Assembly: GCF_014207445.1 (NCBI RefSeq)
Contig: NZ_JACHEM010000015.1
Location: 1 to 64,000 of the forward strand
Direction of reading: 5' to 3'
DNA length: 64,000 nt
DNA from: Streptomyces candidus
GTDB lineage: Bacteria; Actinomycetota; Actinomycetes; Streptomycetales; Streptomycetaceae
Within the stretch, counting starts at the first letter, position 1. Each line of letters begins with the position of its first letter. Positions 7,691 through 16,278 of the stretch are shown here, one piece after another. The position numbers and the translations under genes were made by a program. The notes under the pieces were generated by a model, which saw only the letters and a list, made by a program, of their open reading frames with translations, was not told the DNA's origin and searched no databases.

Positions 7691-9208
7691 ATGACGGTGA
7701 CAGAGGACAGCCCCGTGCACGGCGGCGACGAGCCGACCGGCCAGGACACCCCTGTGGAGTACGGCCCCGGAATCGACCCGGAGCGCATGGCCCTGTGCCT
7801 GGAGGTGCTCGCCGAACTCGACACGCTCGACGTCGACCACCCGGACGCCATCGCCGTGCGCCGTGCCACCGCGGGCATCTACCGCACGGTGAAGCAGCGC
7901 CGCCGCCAGGAGCGCCGGGCCGCCAAGACCGCCAACGACAAGGCCGTCACCGAGGCCACCGCCACCGGCTCCGCCGTGCGCATCGACGACGAGACCGAGG
8001 GCCTGCTGCCCCAGTCGGCCACCGAGGAGGGCCGGATCGCCGGGATACTTCAGCGGCCCCGCTCCTGCTACATCTGCAAGACCCGGTACGTCGAGGTCGA
8101 CTACTTCTACCACCAGCTCTGCCAGCCCTGCGCCGCCCAGAACCGGGCGAAGCGCGACGCCCGCGCCGACCTCACCGGCAAGCGCGCACTGCTCACCGGC
8201 GGGCGCGCCAAGATCGGCATGTACATCGCGCTCAGGCTGCTGCGCGACGGCGCGCACACCACCATCACCACCCGCTTCCCCAAGGACGCCATCCGCCGTT
8301 TCAAGGCGATGGAGGACTCGGCGGACTGGATGCACCGCCTGGAGGTCGTCGGCATCGACCTGCGTGACCCCGCGCAGGCCGTCGAACTCGCGGGACGCGT
8401 CACCGAGGCGGGCCCGCTGGACATTCTGATCAACAACGCCACCCAGACCGTGCGCCGCCTGCCCTCCGCGTACGCGGCCCTGGTCGACGGCGAGAACGCC
8501 CCGCTGCCCCCCGGCGAGCTGCCCGCCCACCAGGTCATCGGCGCGTTCAACTCCGGTGCCGTCGACGGCCTCACCGCCCTGCCCCTGGGCGTCAGTGGCC
8601 TCGACGCGCAGCAGGTCGCCGATCTGGCCCTCGTCGCGGGCAACGCCAGTGTCGAGCGGCACCGCGACGGCAGCGCCATCGACGCGGGCGGCCTGGTGCC
8701 CGACGTCGTCGACACCAACACCTGGGTGCAGACCATCGAGCAGATCTCCCCGGTGGAGCTGCTCGAAACCCAGCTGTGCAACTACACCTCGCCCTTCATC
8801 CTCATCAGCCAACTCCGGCCGGCGATGGCCGAGGCCGCGAAGAAGGCGGGCAGCGGGCGCGCGCACATCGTCAACGTCTCCGCGATGGAGGGTGTGTTCG
8901 GCCGCGGCTACAAGGGCGCAGGACACCCCAACACCAACGCTGCCAAGGCCGCCATGAACATGGTCACCCGAACCAGCGCCCAGGAGATGTTCCAGACCGA
9001 CGGCATCCTCATGACCTCCGTCGACACCGGCTGGATCACCGACGAGCGCCCGCACTTCGACAAGCTGCGCCTCGCCGAGGAAGGCTTCCACGCCCCGCTC
9101 GACCTGGTCGACGGCGCGGCACGCGTGTACGACCCGGTGGTGCGGGGCGAGGCCGGCGAGGACCTCTACGGGGTCTTCCTGAAGGACTACGCACCCGCCG
9201 GCTGGTAG
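7691..9208 (+). CDS. SDR-family protein with N-terminal Cys4 motif and altered active site
   Basis: A 505-residue protein. An N-terminal region of about 160 residues, mostly charged and helical, ends in a CYIC-x14-CQPC motif (Cys126/129/144/147) that looks like a zinc site. A Rossmann domain follows with TGGRAKIG (169-176), the NNAT box in LINNATQ, and Ser in VNVSA. The classical YxxxK is TNAAK (Thr415 to Lys419), so the catalytic Tyr is missing. There is also an insertion of some 80 residues after the NNA box. It may bind NAD(P) without normal dehydrogenase activity. ATG 7691 lacks a strong ribosome site. The AT-richer stretch near 7615-7640 may hold the promoter. Substrate unknown. Confidence 0.8.
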   Translation: MTVTEDSPVHGGDEPTGQDTPVEYGPGIDPERMALCLEVLAELDTLDVDHPDAIAVRRATAGIYRTVKQRRRQERRAAKTANDKAVTEATATGSAVRIDDETEGLLPQSATEEGRIAGILQRPRSCYICKTRYVEVDYFYHQLCQPCAAQNRAKRDARADLTGKRALLTGGRAKIGMYIALRLLRDGAHTTITTRFPKDAIRRFKAMEDSADWMHRLEVVGIDLRDPAQAVELAGRVTEAGPLDILINNATQTVRRLPSAYAALVDGENAPLPPGELPAHQVIGAFNSGAVDGLTALPLGVSGLDAQQVADLALVAGNASVERHRDGSAIDAGGLVPDVVDTNTWVQTIEQISPVELLETQLCNYTSPFILISQLRPAMAEAAKKAGSGRAHIVNVSAMEGVFGRGYKGAGHPNTNAAKAAMNMVTRTSAQEMFQTDGILMTSVDTGWITDERPHFDKLRLAEEGFHAPLDLVDGAARVYDPVVRGEAGEDLYGVFLKDYAPAGW

Positions 9209-9548
9209 CGCCCGCGCCTGCGGATTCCGTCGCGCCGGGGGAGGCCCGACGGGTGTCCCGTGACCCCTGGGCAAGGTGTGCCGTGCGCGGCCCGGCGCAC
9301 CTGAGGCCGAAAGTCGACGGAATCCATCGAGCGCGCGGGCGCTCATATGGGTACTCTGTTCGTCACGGACAGAGCAACACCCTCGGCCCGTACCCGGAAG
9401 CGGCCCACCACCACGGCCGCTTCCGAACGCGTAACACCGGCGCCACCGCGACCGAAGATCCACTTTCTTCCCGCCCTCGGGCGGTCCGGCGGCCCTGTCG
9501 AGGGCGGCGCGGAACCGTCCGACGGGTTACGACCCAAAGGAGTGCGCG
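9209..9548. other. Non-coding gap with a near-perfect 21-bp palindrome
   Basis: No gene is supported in these 340 bases. At 9354-9374 there is a palindrome with ten-base arms around a central C and one mismatched pair (CTCTGTTCGT / ACGGACAGAG), about 175 bases before the small gene at 9549. It has the size of a dimeric repressor operator. AAAGGAG at 9536-9542 is the ribosome site of that gene. Confidence 0.4.
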
Positions 9549-9743
9549 GTGACACCGAAGATGGCCGAACAGGATCAGCGACGGTCGGAGCGTTCGACGA
9601 CGTACAAGGCCGGTGCCGGAGGCCGGGCGGGCACGCCCAAGGAGATCGGCAACCTGGAGGTGTGGGCCAGGTCCGCCCCGATCCGGCTCGCCGGATACGA
9701 GGACGACCTGGCGGAGTCGCACATCCTGCCCGGCGTCGACTGA
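9549..9743 (+). CDS. Small 64-residue protein, unknown
   Basis: GTG 9549 is preceded by AAAGGAG (9536-9542), one of the best ribosome sites in the window, and the gene has its own strong terminator at 9791-9832. The product has a basic, Ser/Gly-rich N-terminal half (SERSTTYKAGAGGRAGTP) and a sharply different acidic C-terminal tail (YEDDLAESHILPGVD). There is no signal peptide and no cysteine. The two-part composition recalls leader/core peptides, but no modification enzyme is adjacent, so I leave it as unknown. Its isolation as a single-gene unit argues for a dedicated role. Confidence 0.7.
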   Translation: MTPKMAEQDQRRSERSTTYKAGAGGRAGTPKEIGNLEVWARSAPIRLAGYEDDLAESHILPGVD

Positions 9744-9790
9744 TCCGCGCCCCGGTCCGGGCGGGCCCACCCCGCCGGCCGGACCCGACC

Positions 9791-9832
9791 GTACGGGCCG
9801 TACCCCCGGAGTCCCGGGGGTACGGCCCGTAC
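9791..9832 (+). terminator. Strong hairpin terminator
   Basis: Perfect 19-bp inverted repeat (9791-9809 with 9814-9832) around the four-base loop AGTC, 48 bases after the small gene. There is no T-run. Confidence 0.8.
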
Positions 9833-9946
9833 GTGTCACGGCGGGCCGGGCCGCCGTGGAGCGCGGGCACAGCATCCGCGCACGCGGCCCGTGCGGGGGC
9901 GATGAGCCGAGAGCGAATCCGCTGGCGCCCGGCCGCAGCCCGTGGG

Positions 9947-9952
9947 CAGGAT
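9947..9952 (+). promoter_or_regulatory. Possible -10 element of the S9 peptidase gene
   Basis: CAGGAT lies seven bases before ATG 9960, the spacing expected of a leaderless transcript. The same bases include AGGAT, which could instead act as a ribosome site; both readings point to ATG 9960. Confidence 0.35.
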
Positions 9953-9959
9953 GATCGAC

Positions 9960-12002
9960 ATGCCCACAACCCCCAGCGGACGCACCGCATTCCACGACCT
10001 GTCCACCTTTCTGGCGACCTCCCGGGTGAGCTCCCTCGCCCTGTCGCCCGACGGCAGTCGCCTCGTCGCCGCCGTGCAGGACCTCAACGGGGAGGGGACG
10101 GCATACGTTTCCGGCCTCTGGGAGATCGACCCGGCGGGCAAGCGCGAGCCGCACCGGCTGACCCGGTCCGTGACGGGCGAGTCCGCGCCCGCGTTCGCCG
10201 CCGACGGCACGCTGTTCTTCCTGTCCGGCCGCGGGAACACCGACCCCGGCGCGGACAAGGCCGAGGACAAGGACGGCGCCACGCTGTGGGCGTTGCCCGA
10301 GCGCGGGGAGGCCGTGCAGGTCGTCCGCCACTACGGCGGGATCTCCGGCTACGCGCTCGCGGCCCGCGGCGCGGCTCTCGCCTACACGGCACAGCTGCTG
10401 CCGGGGGCGGCCGACGCACAGGCGCATGCCGAGCGCAGCAAGGAGCGCGCGGAAGCGAAGGTCACGGCCGTGCTCTACGAGGCCGGGCCCACCCGGTTCT
10501 GGGACCACGACCTGGGACCCGCCGAACCGCACGCCCTCGTGCGGCGCCTCGCGGACGACGGGATGACGGCCGAAGAGGCGACGGTCGACGCCGGAAGCTT
10601 GGGAGCCATCGCCGATACGGAGACGGCCCTGTCGCCCGACGGTTCCCGCGTCGCTCTCGTCCGCTTCGTCCCCGGGGACGTGCCCAACGGCAACCGGACG
10701 GCCCTGGTGGTCGCCGACGCGGCCACCGGCGAGGAACTGCACGTCCTCGACCACCTCGAACACGACTACCACGAGGCGGTGTTCAGCGCCGACGGGCGTT
10801 CCCTCGTCTGCCTGCGGCAGCTCAAGGAGACGTACGAGACGCCGTACGACATGACCCTCGTGCGCGTCGACGTGGCCTCGGGCGAGGAGACCGACCTGCT
10901 GCCGGACTTCGACAACTGGCCCTCCTCGGTTGCCGTTTCACCGGTCGAGGGCGACGCTACGGTGTGGTTCACCGCCGACGAGCTCGGCCGGGCCCCGATC
11001 TTCCGGCGCGACCCGGACGGCACCGTCACCCGGCTGACCGCCCACGGTGCGTACGCCTCGGTGCAGGTCGCCCCGGACGCGGCCACCCTGTACGCGCTGC
11101 GCACCGACATCGACGCGGTGCCCGCTCCGGTGCGGCTGGCGGCGGCGGGCGCGGACCAGAGCCCCGAAGCGCTCAGGGCGCCGGGGGCGATCGACGCGTT
11201 CCCCGGGACGCTGACCGAAGTGCACACCGAGGGCGACGACGGCTTCCCGCTGCGCGGCTGGCTCGCGGTGCCCAAGGGCGCGTCGGCGGACGCGCCGGCG
11301 CCGCTCCTGGTGTTCGTGCACGGCGGCCCGCAGGGCAGCTGGAACGCCTGGACCTGGCGGTGGAACCCCTGGCCGTTCGTCGCCCGGGGCTACGCGGTAC
11401 TGATGCCGGACCCGGCCCTGTCCACCGGCTACGGACAGCAGATGCACGAGCGGGGCTGGGGGCAGTGGGGCGGGCGGCCGTACGAGGACCTGATGCGGCT
11501 CACCGACGCGACCGCGGAGCGGCCCGAGATCGACAGGACACGGACGGGGCTGGCGGGCGGCTCGTACGGCGGCTACATGGCCAACCGCGTCGCCACCAGC
11601 ACCGACCGCTTCAAGGGCATCGTCTCCCATGCCGGGCTGTGGGACCTGCGTTCCTTCCAGGGGGACACCGACGCGTCGTGGTTCTTCCGGCGGATCTTCG
11701 GCGATCCGCTCTCCCAGCCGCAGCGGTACGAGGAGAACTCGCCGGCCCCGGCCGTGCAACGGGTGCGCACGCCGATGCTGGTGGTGCACGGGGCGAAGGA
11801 CTACCGGGTGCCGGTGGGGCAGGCGATGGCGCTCTTCCAGGACCTGCAGCGCTGCGAGGTGCCGGTGAGGTTCCTGTACTTCCCGGACGAGAACCACTGG
11901 GTGCTGAAGCCGAGGCACGCGCAGCTCTGGTACGAGACGGTGCTGAACTTCTTCGACGAGCGGGTGCTGGGCAAGGACTGGGTGCGGCCGGGGCTGGTGT
12001 AG
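9960..12002 (+). CDS. S9 family serine peptidase (prolyl oligopeptidase / acylaminoacyl type)
   Basis: A 680-residue cytoplasmic peptidase with an N-terminal beta-propeller (roughly 1-410; WD40-like repeats with LSPDGSR) and a C-terminal alpha/beta hydrolase domain. The catalytic triad is visible: Ser in GGSYGGYM, Asp in VVHGAKDYRVP and His in PDENHW. It should cut short peptides, with the propeller gating access (family knowledge). No signal peptide. It is convergent with the amidase gene, with a hairpin between the two stops. Starts at GTG 9942 or ATG 9951 are possible but less well supported. Confidence 0.92.
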   Translation: MPTTPSGRTAFHDLSTFLATSRVSSLALSPDGSRLVAAVQDLNGEGTAYVSGLWEIDPAGKREPHRLTRSVTGESAPAFAADGTLFFLSGRGNTDPGADKAEDKDGATLWALPERGEAVQVVRHYGGISGYALAARGAALAYTAQLLPGAADAQAHAERSKERAEAKVTAVLYEAGPTRFWDHDLGPAEPHALVRRLADDGMTAEEATVDAGSLGAIADTETALSPDGSRVALVRFVPGDVPNGNRTALVVADAATGEELHVLDHLEHDYHEAVFSADGRSLVCLRQLKETYETPYDMTLVRVDVASGEETDLLPDFDNWPSSVAVSPVEGDATVWFTADELGRAPIFRRDPDGTVTRLTAHGAYASVQVAPDAATLYALRTDIDAVPAPVRLAAAGADQSPEALRAPGAIDAFPGTLTEVHTEGDDGFPLRGWLAVPKGASADAPAPLLVFVHGGPQGSWNAWTWRWNPWPFVARGYAVLMPDPALSTGYGQQMHERGWGQWGGRPYEDLMRLTDATAERPEIDRTRTGLAGGSYGGYMANRVATSTDRFKGIVSHAGLWDLRSFQGDTDASWFFRRIFGDPLSQPQRYEENSPAPAVQRVRTPMLVVHGAKDYRVPVGQAMALFQDLQRCEVPVRFLYFPDENHWVLKPRHAQLWYETVLNFFDERVLGKDWVRPGLV

Positions 12003-12070
12003 GAGCCACCGCGGCGGTGGAACGCCGACGGGGACGGATGCGGGGGCCGCCTCGGCGGAGCTCCGCGACC

Positions 12071-12102
12071 CGGCGCCCCGCCGGCGGTTCCGGCCGGCGC
12101 CG
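12071..12102. terminator. Hairpin between convergent genes
   Basis: CGGCGCC at 12071-12077 pairs with GGCGCCG at 12096-12102, and the inner bases continue the stem imperfectly. It lies between the S9 peptidase and amidase stops and may end transcription both ways. Confidence 0.5.
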
Positions 12103-12104
12103 GG

Positions 12105-13505
12105 CTACAGCCGTGCCGTGCGCGCCCAGGGCCTGCGGGTTTCGATGCGGGCGGCGAGCGCGAGCAGGCGGTACTCGCCGCCCGGCCGGGTGACCAGTTG
12201 CACCGCGCAGGGCGCGGCCGAACCGGGCAGGGTGCCCAGCGGGAGCGTGAGCGCGGGCCAGCCGGCGAGGTTCCACGGCGGGGTGGTCGGCGCGTACGCC
12301 GTGTTGACCGCGACGTTGCGCAGCCAGCCGCGCTCGTGCCACGGCGCGGCGGCCGGGCCCCGCCGGGCCAGCGCGGGCATGACCAGGACGTCGTACCGCT
12401 CGAAGAACGGGGTGAGGCGACGGCGCAGCAGTTCCCGGTGGTCGGCCCGCAGGAGGGGCGTGCGGGCGAGGAGGCGGCCGACGGCGGCGTGCCGCCGGGT
12501 GCGTGCGGCGAGCAGTTCCGGGTCCAGGTCCGCCGCGTCCTTGGCGGTGCCCGCGGTCCAGCGGGCCAGCGCGGTGGCGGAGAGGGACAGCGGGTACGGC
12601 GGGTCGTCGTGCCGCACACGGTGGCCGTCGTCGACCAGGAGGCGGGCCGCCGCACGTACCGCGTCGGCGTACGGACGGGTGACCGGGACGCCGGCGAGCG
12701 GCGAGCGGCCGGAGGCGGCGATGCGCAGTCCGGTCGTGTCCGGGTTCCCCGCGGGGGCCTCCTCTCCCGCGAGCACCCCGAAGACCAGGCGGGCGTCCTC
12801 GGAGGTGGTCGCGAGCGGGCCGTTCTCCGCCATGCCGTACCAGTCGCCTTCGCCGATCCCGGCGGGCACCCGGCCGTAACCCGGCTTGAGGCCGATCACC
12901 CCGCAGTTCGCGGCGGGTATGCGCAGCGAGCCCATGCCGTCGTTGCCGAGAGCCACCGGCACCATGCCGGCTGCGACGGCCGCCGCGCTGCCCCCGGAGG
13001 AGCCGCCGGCCGTGCGCGAGAGGTCCCACGGGTTGCGGGCGATGCCGTGCACCCCGTCGGTCGTGCCGAAGACACACAACTCCGGGACGTGGGTCAGGCC
13101 GACGACGAGCGCCCCGGCGGCCCGCAGCCGGGCCACGGTCTCGTGGTCGGCGTCGGCGGGCGCGCAGGAGGTGGCAGCGGTGCCGACGCGCATCGATTCG
13201 CCGCGTACCGGAAGGTTGTCCTTGACCGCCAACGGCACTCCGGCGAGCGGGAGCCGGCCCAGGTCGGCGCGGTCGGCGAGCGCGTCGGCCTCGGCCAGGG
13301 CCCGCGCGGCGCGTACGACCCGGAAGGCGCCGACCCGGGAATCCAGCGCCTCGATGCGGGCGAGCGAGGCGAGCACGGCCTCGCGCGGGGCGAGCGTCCC
13401 GGCGCGGACGGCGGCGGCGACGGCGGCGGCCGTTTCCGGGGCACGGACGGCGGAGGTGAGGGCAGCGGCGAAAGGGGCTCCGGCGGGAGTCACGGCGTCA
13501 GTCAT
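12105..13505 (-). CDS. Amidase-signature family amidase
   Basis: A 466-residue amidase-signature enzyme that hydrolyses amides through a Ser-cisSer-Lys triad. Lys95 (AVKDN), Ser170 in GGSSGGSAA and the nucleophile Ser193 in GNDGMGSLRIPAA are all present; the usual GSDGGGS is slightly altered to GNDGMGS but the Ser is kept. The start is ATG at 13505. Substrate cannot be told from the sequence. The gene is not next to gatB or gatC, and the length is that of a stand-alone amidase rather than GatA. Confidence 0.88.
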   Translation of the reverse strand: MTDAVTPAGAPFAAALTSAVRAPETAAAVAAAVRAGTLAPREAVLASLARIEALDSRVGAFRVVRAARALAEADALADRADLGRLPLAGVPLAVKDNLPVRGESMRVGTAATSCAPADADHETVARLRAAGALVVGLTHVPELCVFGTTDGVHGIARNPWDLSRTAGGSSGGSAAAVAAGMVPVALGNDGMGSLRIPAANCGVIGLKPGYGRVPAGIGEGDWYGMAENGPLATTSEDARLVFGVLAGEEAPAGNPDTTGLRIAASGRSPLAGVPVTRPYADAVRAAARLLVDDGHRVRHDDPPYPLSLSATALARWTAGTAKDAADLDPELLAARTRRHAAVGRLLARTPLLRADHRELLRRRLTPFFERYDVLVMPALARRGPAAAPWHERGWLRNVAVNTAYAPTTPPWNLAGWPALTLPLGTLPGSAAPCAVQLVTRPGGEYRLLALAARIETRRPWARTARL

Positions 13506-13688
13506 GCGGCCCACTGTGCCCGGCGGGAACGCGGCCGTCGAGGGTCCGCCGCCCGGCGCCGACGCGTCCGGCGGGACGTCGTCCACTTGCGGCGGCCCCG
13601 AATGTGCGGCAGACATAGAGGAGCAATACCGACAGAACGTACGTACCGGCGAACCGGCGAGCATCCAGGACGAGGACGGGAGAGCCAC

Positions 13689-13868
13689 GTGCACGCAACC
13701 ATGCGCCGCCACACGGTGGTGGCGGCAGTGTCGGCGCTGTCCCACGGCCTGCCGGCCGGCGGCTGCGGCAACTCGGGGACCGGGCCGGCCCCCGTACACG
13801 CGGCGGACAGCCAGGGCGTACTGCTCCACCCGTATCCCGGCACCCAGCCCGGACCGGACGGTGGCTGA
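13689..13868 (+). CDS. Small putative secreted or lipoprotein-like peptide
   Basis: A 59-residue reading frame from GTG 13689 (GGGAG about 8 bases upstream). It has a basic start (MRRHTVV), a short, weakly hydrophobic stretch and a Cys in LPAGGCGNSG that resembles a poor lipobox, then a polar tail ending PGTQPGPDGG. Its last eight bases overlap the GTG start of the SpoIIE-type phosphatase gene, which is a typical translational-coupling arrangement. No family recognised, and the signal region is short, so it may be a decayed gene or simply a leader reading frame. Confidence 0.45.
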   Translation: MHATMRRHTVVAAVSALSHGLPAGGCGNSGTGPAPVHAADSQGVLLHPYPGTQPGPDGG

Positions 13869-16080
13869 GCCTTCCGACGGCGCACGGCGCCCGGCGGCCG
13901 GGGACGCGCGGAGCGAAGCCGCCGGGGCGGCCCCGGACGGTGCCACCGAGGACGTCCGGGGCAAACCGGTCACGCGCGACCGGGACGGCACGCACGCACG
14001 CAGGGCCGGCGAGAACGTACCGGACGGGCCGGGCGCGGCGGAGTGGCCCGTACGCCCCGAACTGGGACTCGCGCTCAACCGGATGGGAATCTTCGACTGG
14101 GACCTCGACCAGGCGCACCTGCACCTCGACCCGTCCGCCATCGAGGTGTTCGGCCTCGCACCCGAGGAGTTCGACGGCGACCCCCTCACCCTGGCGTCCC
14201 GGGTGGCGCCGGGCGAGGGCGAACGGATGGACCGCATCGTCGCGCAGGCGCTGAAGAGCGGCGAGTCCTCCTACGGCGCGTACTTCCGGGTGCGCCGCCG
14301 GGACGGCTCGCTGCGCTGGGCACACACGCAGGGTTCCGTGCGGCGCGACGCGTCCGGGCGCCCGTACCGGATCATCGGTGTCGTCCGGGACGCCACCCAG
14401 GAGATGGGCGACTTCGCCGACCGCAGCGCGCACGACACGGGCGGGCGGGGCGGCACCGGCGTCGTCGCCTCCACCACGGCGGCACTCGCGCACGCCCGCA
14501 GCGTCCGCGACGTCATCGACGTGCTCAGGGACACCCACGAACTCGGCGGATTCGAGTCGTCGTCCCTCGTGATGGGGCTCGTCGAAGCAGGACGCATCCA
14601 TCTGGTGGCCGAAGGCCCCGAGTTCATGCCGGGCTCCCGGCACACCCGTATCGACGACCCCGGGTGGCCGATGAGCGAGGTGGTGCGGACGTTGCGGCCC
14701 CGGTTCATCGAGTCCGCGGAGGACTTCGCCGCCCTCTATCCGCGCCTGTGGGACCACGTCCGCAAGTTCGGGGTCACCTCGGCGGCGTATCTGCCGCTGA
14801 TCGCCCAGGCCCGGCCCGTCGGCGCGTTCGGCCTGCTGTACAGCGGGCGCACCAGCTTCGGTTCGGACGAGCGGAACCTCCTCATCGCCCTCGGCAGCAG
14901 CATCGCGCAGAGCCTCAAACGGGCCATGCTGTACGAGCAGGAGAAGGACCTCGCCGAGGGCCTCCAGCAGTCGATGCTGCCGAGCCGGGTCCCCGCGGTC
15001 CCCGGGGCGCAGATCGCCGTCCGCTACCGCTCGGCCCGCGACGGGCAGGACGTCGGCGGCGACTGGTACGACGTGATCCCGCTGCCGGGCGGCCGGGTCG
15101 GCGCGGTCATCGGCGACGTCCAGGGGCACGACACGCACGCGGCGGCGGTGATGGGCCAGCTGCGGATCGTGCTGCGCGCCTATGCCGCCGAGGGACACGC
15201 ACCCGCGACCGTGATGGCCCGTGCCTCGCGCTTCCTGTCCGAACTCGACACCGACCGGTTCGCCACCTGCACGTACGCCGAGATCGACCTCACGACGGGA
15301 GTCGTCCAGCTCGTACGGGCCGGGCACATGGACCCGCTGCTGCGGCTGACGGACGGCTCCTGCTGCCGGATGAAGGTGGAGGGCGGACTGCCGCTCGGCC
15401 TGTCCGCCGAGTTCGGCCAGCTCGAATACCCGGTGACAACACGGGAGTTGGACCCGGGACAGACCTTGCTGCTCTATACCGACGGCCTGGTGGAACAGCC
15501 CGGCAGTGACCTCGACGAAGGGCTGTCCGCCCTCGCCGACATGGTGCACCGGGGCCCGGACGACCTCCAGCGGCTCGCCGACCGCCTGTGCGGAGCCGTC
15601 GACGAACGCGGCGGCGAGGACGACGTGGCGCTGCTGCTCCTGCGCCGCCGTACGGCCGCCGACGCGCCCCGCGCCGGTGGCCGGCTCCAGCAGCACGTGG
15701 CGCCGAACGACCCCGAGGCGCTGTCCTCCGCACGGCACATGATCCGGGCCGCCGTGCGGGCCTGGGGGTCCGAGGGCCGCGCCGACGAGATCGAACTCGT
15801 CGCCGACGAGCTCATGGTGAACGCGCTCATGCACACGGACGGCGGCGCGATCCTGTCACTGCGGATGCTGACCGCCCCCGAGCGCAGACTGCGCGTCGAG
15901 GTGGCGGACGCCTCCAGCGCGCTGCCGCGCCGCAGGGAGGCGGGCGAGGCGGCGGTATCCGGGCGCGGGCTGCTCCTGGTGGACCGGCTGGCCGACGTGT
16001 GGGGAGTCGACCCGAGGGGTGCGGGCAAGGTGCTGTGGTGCGAGTTCGCGGTCCCGCCCGACGAGCCGCAGGGCTCCTGA
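13861..16080 (+). CDS. PAS-GAF-SpoIIE phosphatase with C-terminal HATPase (RsbU/RsbW-like fusion)
   Basis: A 739-residue cytoplasmic signalling protein. Order: disordered head (1-65), PAS (about 70-180; DGSLRWAHTQGSVRRD), GAF (about 200-360), PP2C/SpoIIE phosphatase (about 370-590) with the metal-binding VGGDWYDV and GDVQGHD, and an anti-sigma-type HATPase (about 610-735; ADELMVNALMHTDGG and GRGLLLVDRLADVWGV). Such proteins both dephosphorylate an anti-sigma antagonist and bind or phosphorylate it, controlling alternative sigma factors. Streptomyces encodes dozens. The partner is not in the neighbourhood. Start taken at GTG 13861, overlapping the small upstream frame. Confidence 0.9.
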   Translation: MAEPSDGARRPAAGDARSEAAGAAPDGATEDVRGKPVTRDRDGTHARRAGENVPDGPGAAEWPVRPELGLALNRMGIFDWDLDQAHLHLDPSAIEVFGLAPEEFDGDPLTLASRVAPGEGERMDRIVAQALKSGESSYGAYFRVRRRDGSLRWAHTQGSVRRDASGRPYRIIGVVRDATQEMGDFADRSAHDTGGRGGTGVVASTTAALAHARSVRDVIDVLRDTHELGGFESSSLVMGLVEAGRIHLVAEGPEFMPGSRHTRIDDPGWPMSEVVRTLRPRFIESAEDFAALYPRLWDHVRKFGVTSAAYLPLIAQARPVGAFGLLYSGRTSFGSDERNLLIALGSSIAQSLKRAMLYEQEKDLAEGLQQSMLPSRVPAVPGAQIAVRYRSARDGQDVGGDWYDVIPLPGGRVGAVIGDVQGHDTHAAAVMGQLRIVLRAYAAEGHAPATVMARASRFLSELDTDRFATCTYAEIDLTTGVVQLVRAGHMDPLLRLTDGSCCRMKVEGGLPLGLSAEFGQLEYPVTTRELDPGQTLLLYTDGLVEQPGSDLDEGLSALADMVHRGPDDLQRLADRLCGAVDERGGEDDVALLLLRRRTAADAPRAGGRLQQHVAPNDPEALSSARHMIRAAVRAWGSEGRADEIELVADELMVNALMHTDGGAILSLRMLTAPERRLRVEVADASSALPRRREAGEAAVSGRGLLLVDRLADVWGVDPRGAGKVLWCEFAVPPDEPQGS

Positions 16081-16266
16081 CCGTGCGGTGGAGGAGTGCC
16101 GCCGCAACGTGCCGCGGCGGTACGAAGGCAGCTGCGGTGCGGTGAACGGGGCGAGACGGAACTCCTGCTGACGCCCCGCTGCGTACGGCGGCGGAGGGCC
16201 GCTGCGTGACGGGCGGTCGCCGCCCGCCGGGCCACCGCGGCAGGCACCCACCGGCGGGGCCCGTCG

Positions 16267-16272
16267 TACCGT
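16267..16272 (+). promoter_or_regulatory. Possible -10 of a leaderless LytTR gene
   Basis: TACCGT ends six bases before ATG 16279, the spacing of a leaderless mRNA. No Shine-Dalgarno precedes either ATG (16273 or 16279), so this element decides for the second. Confidence 0.4.
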
Positions 16273-16278
16273 ATGCCC

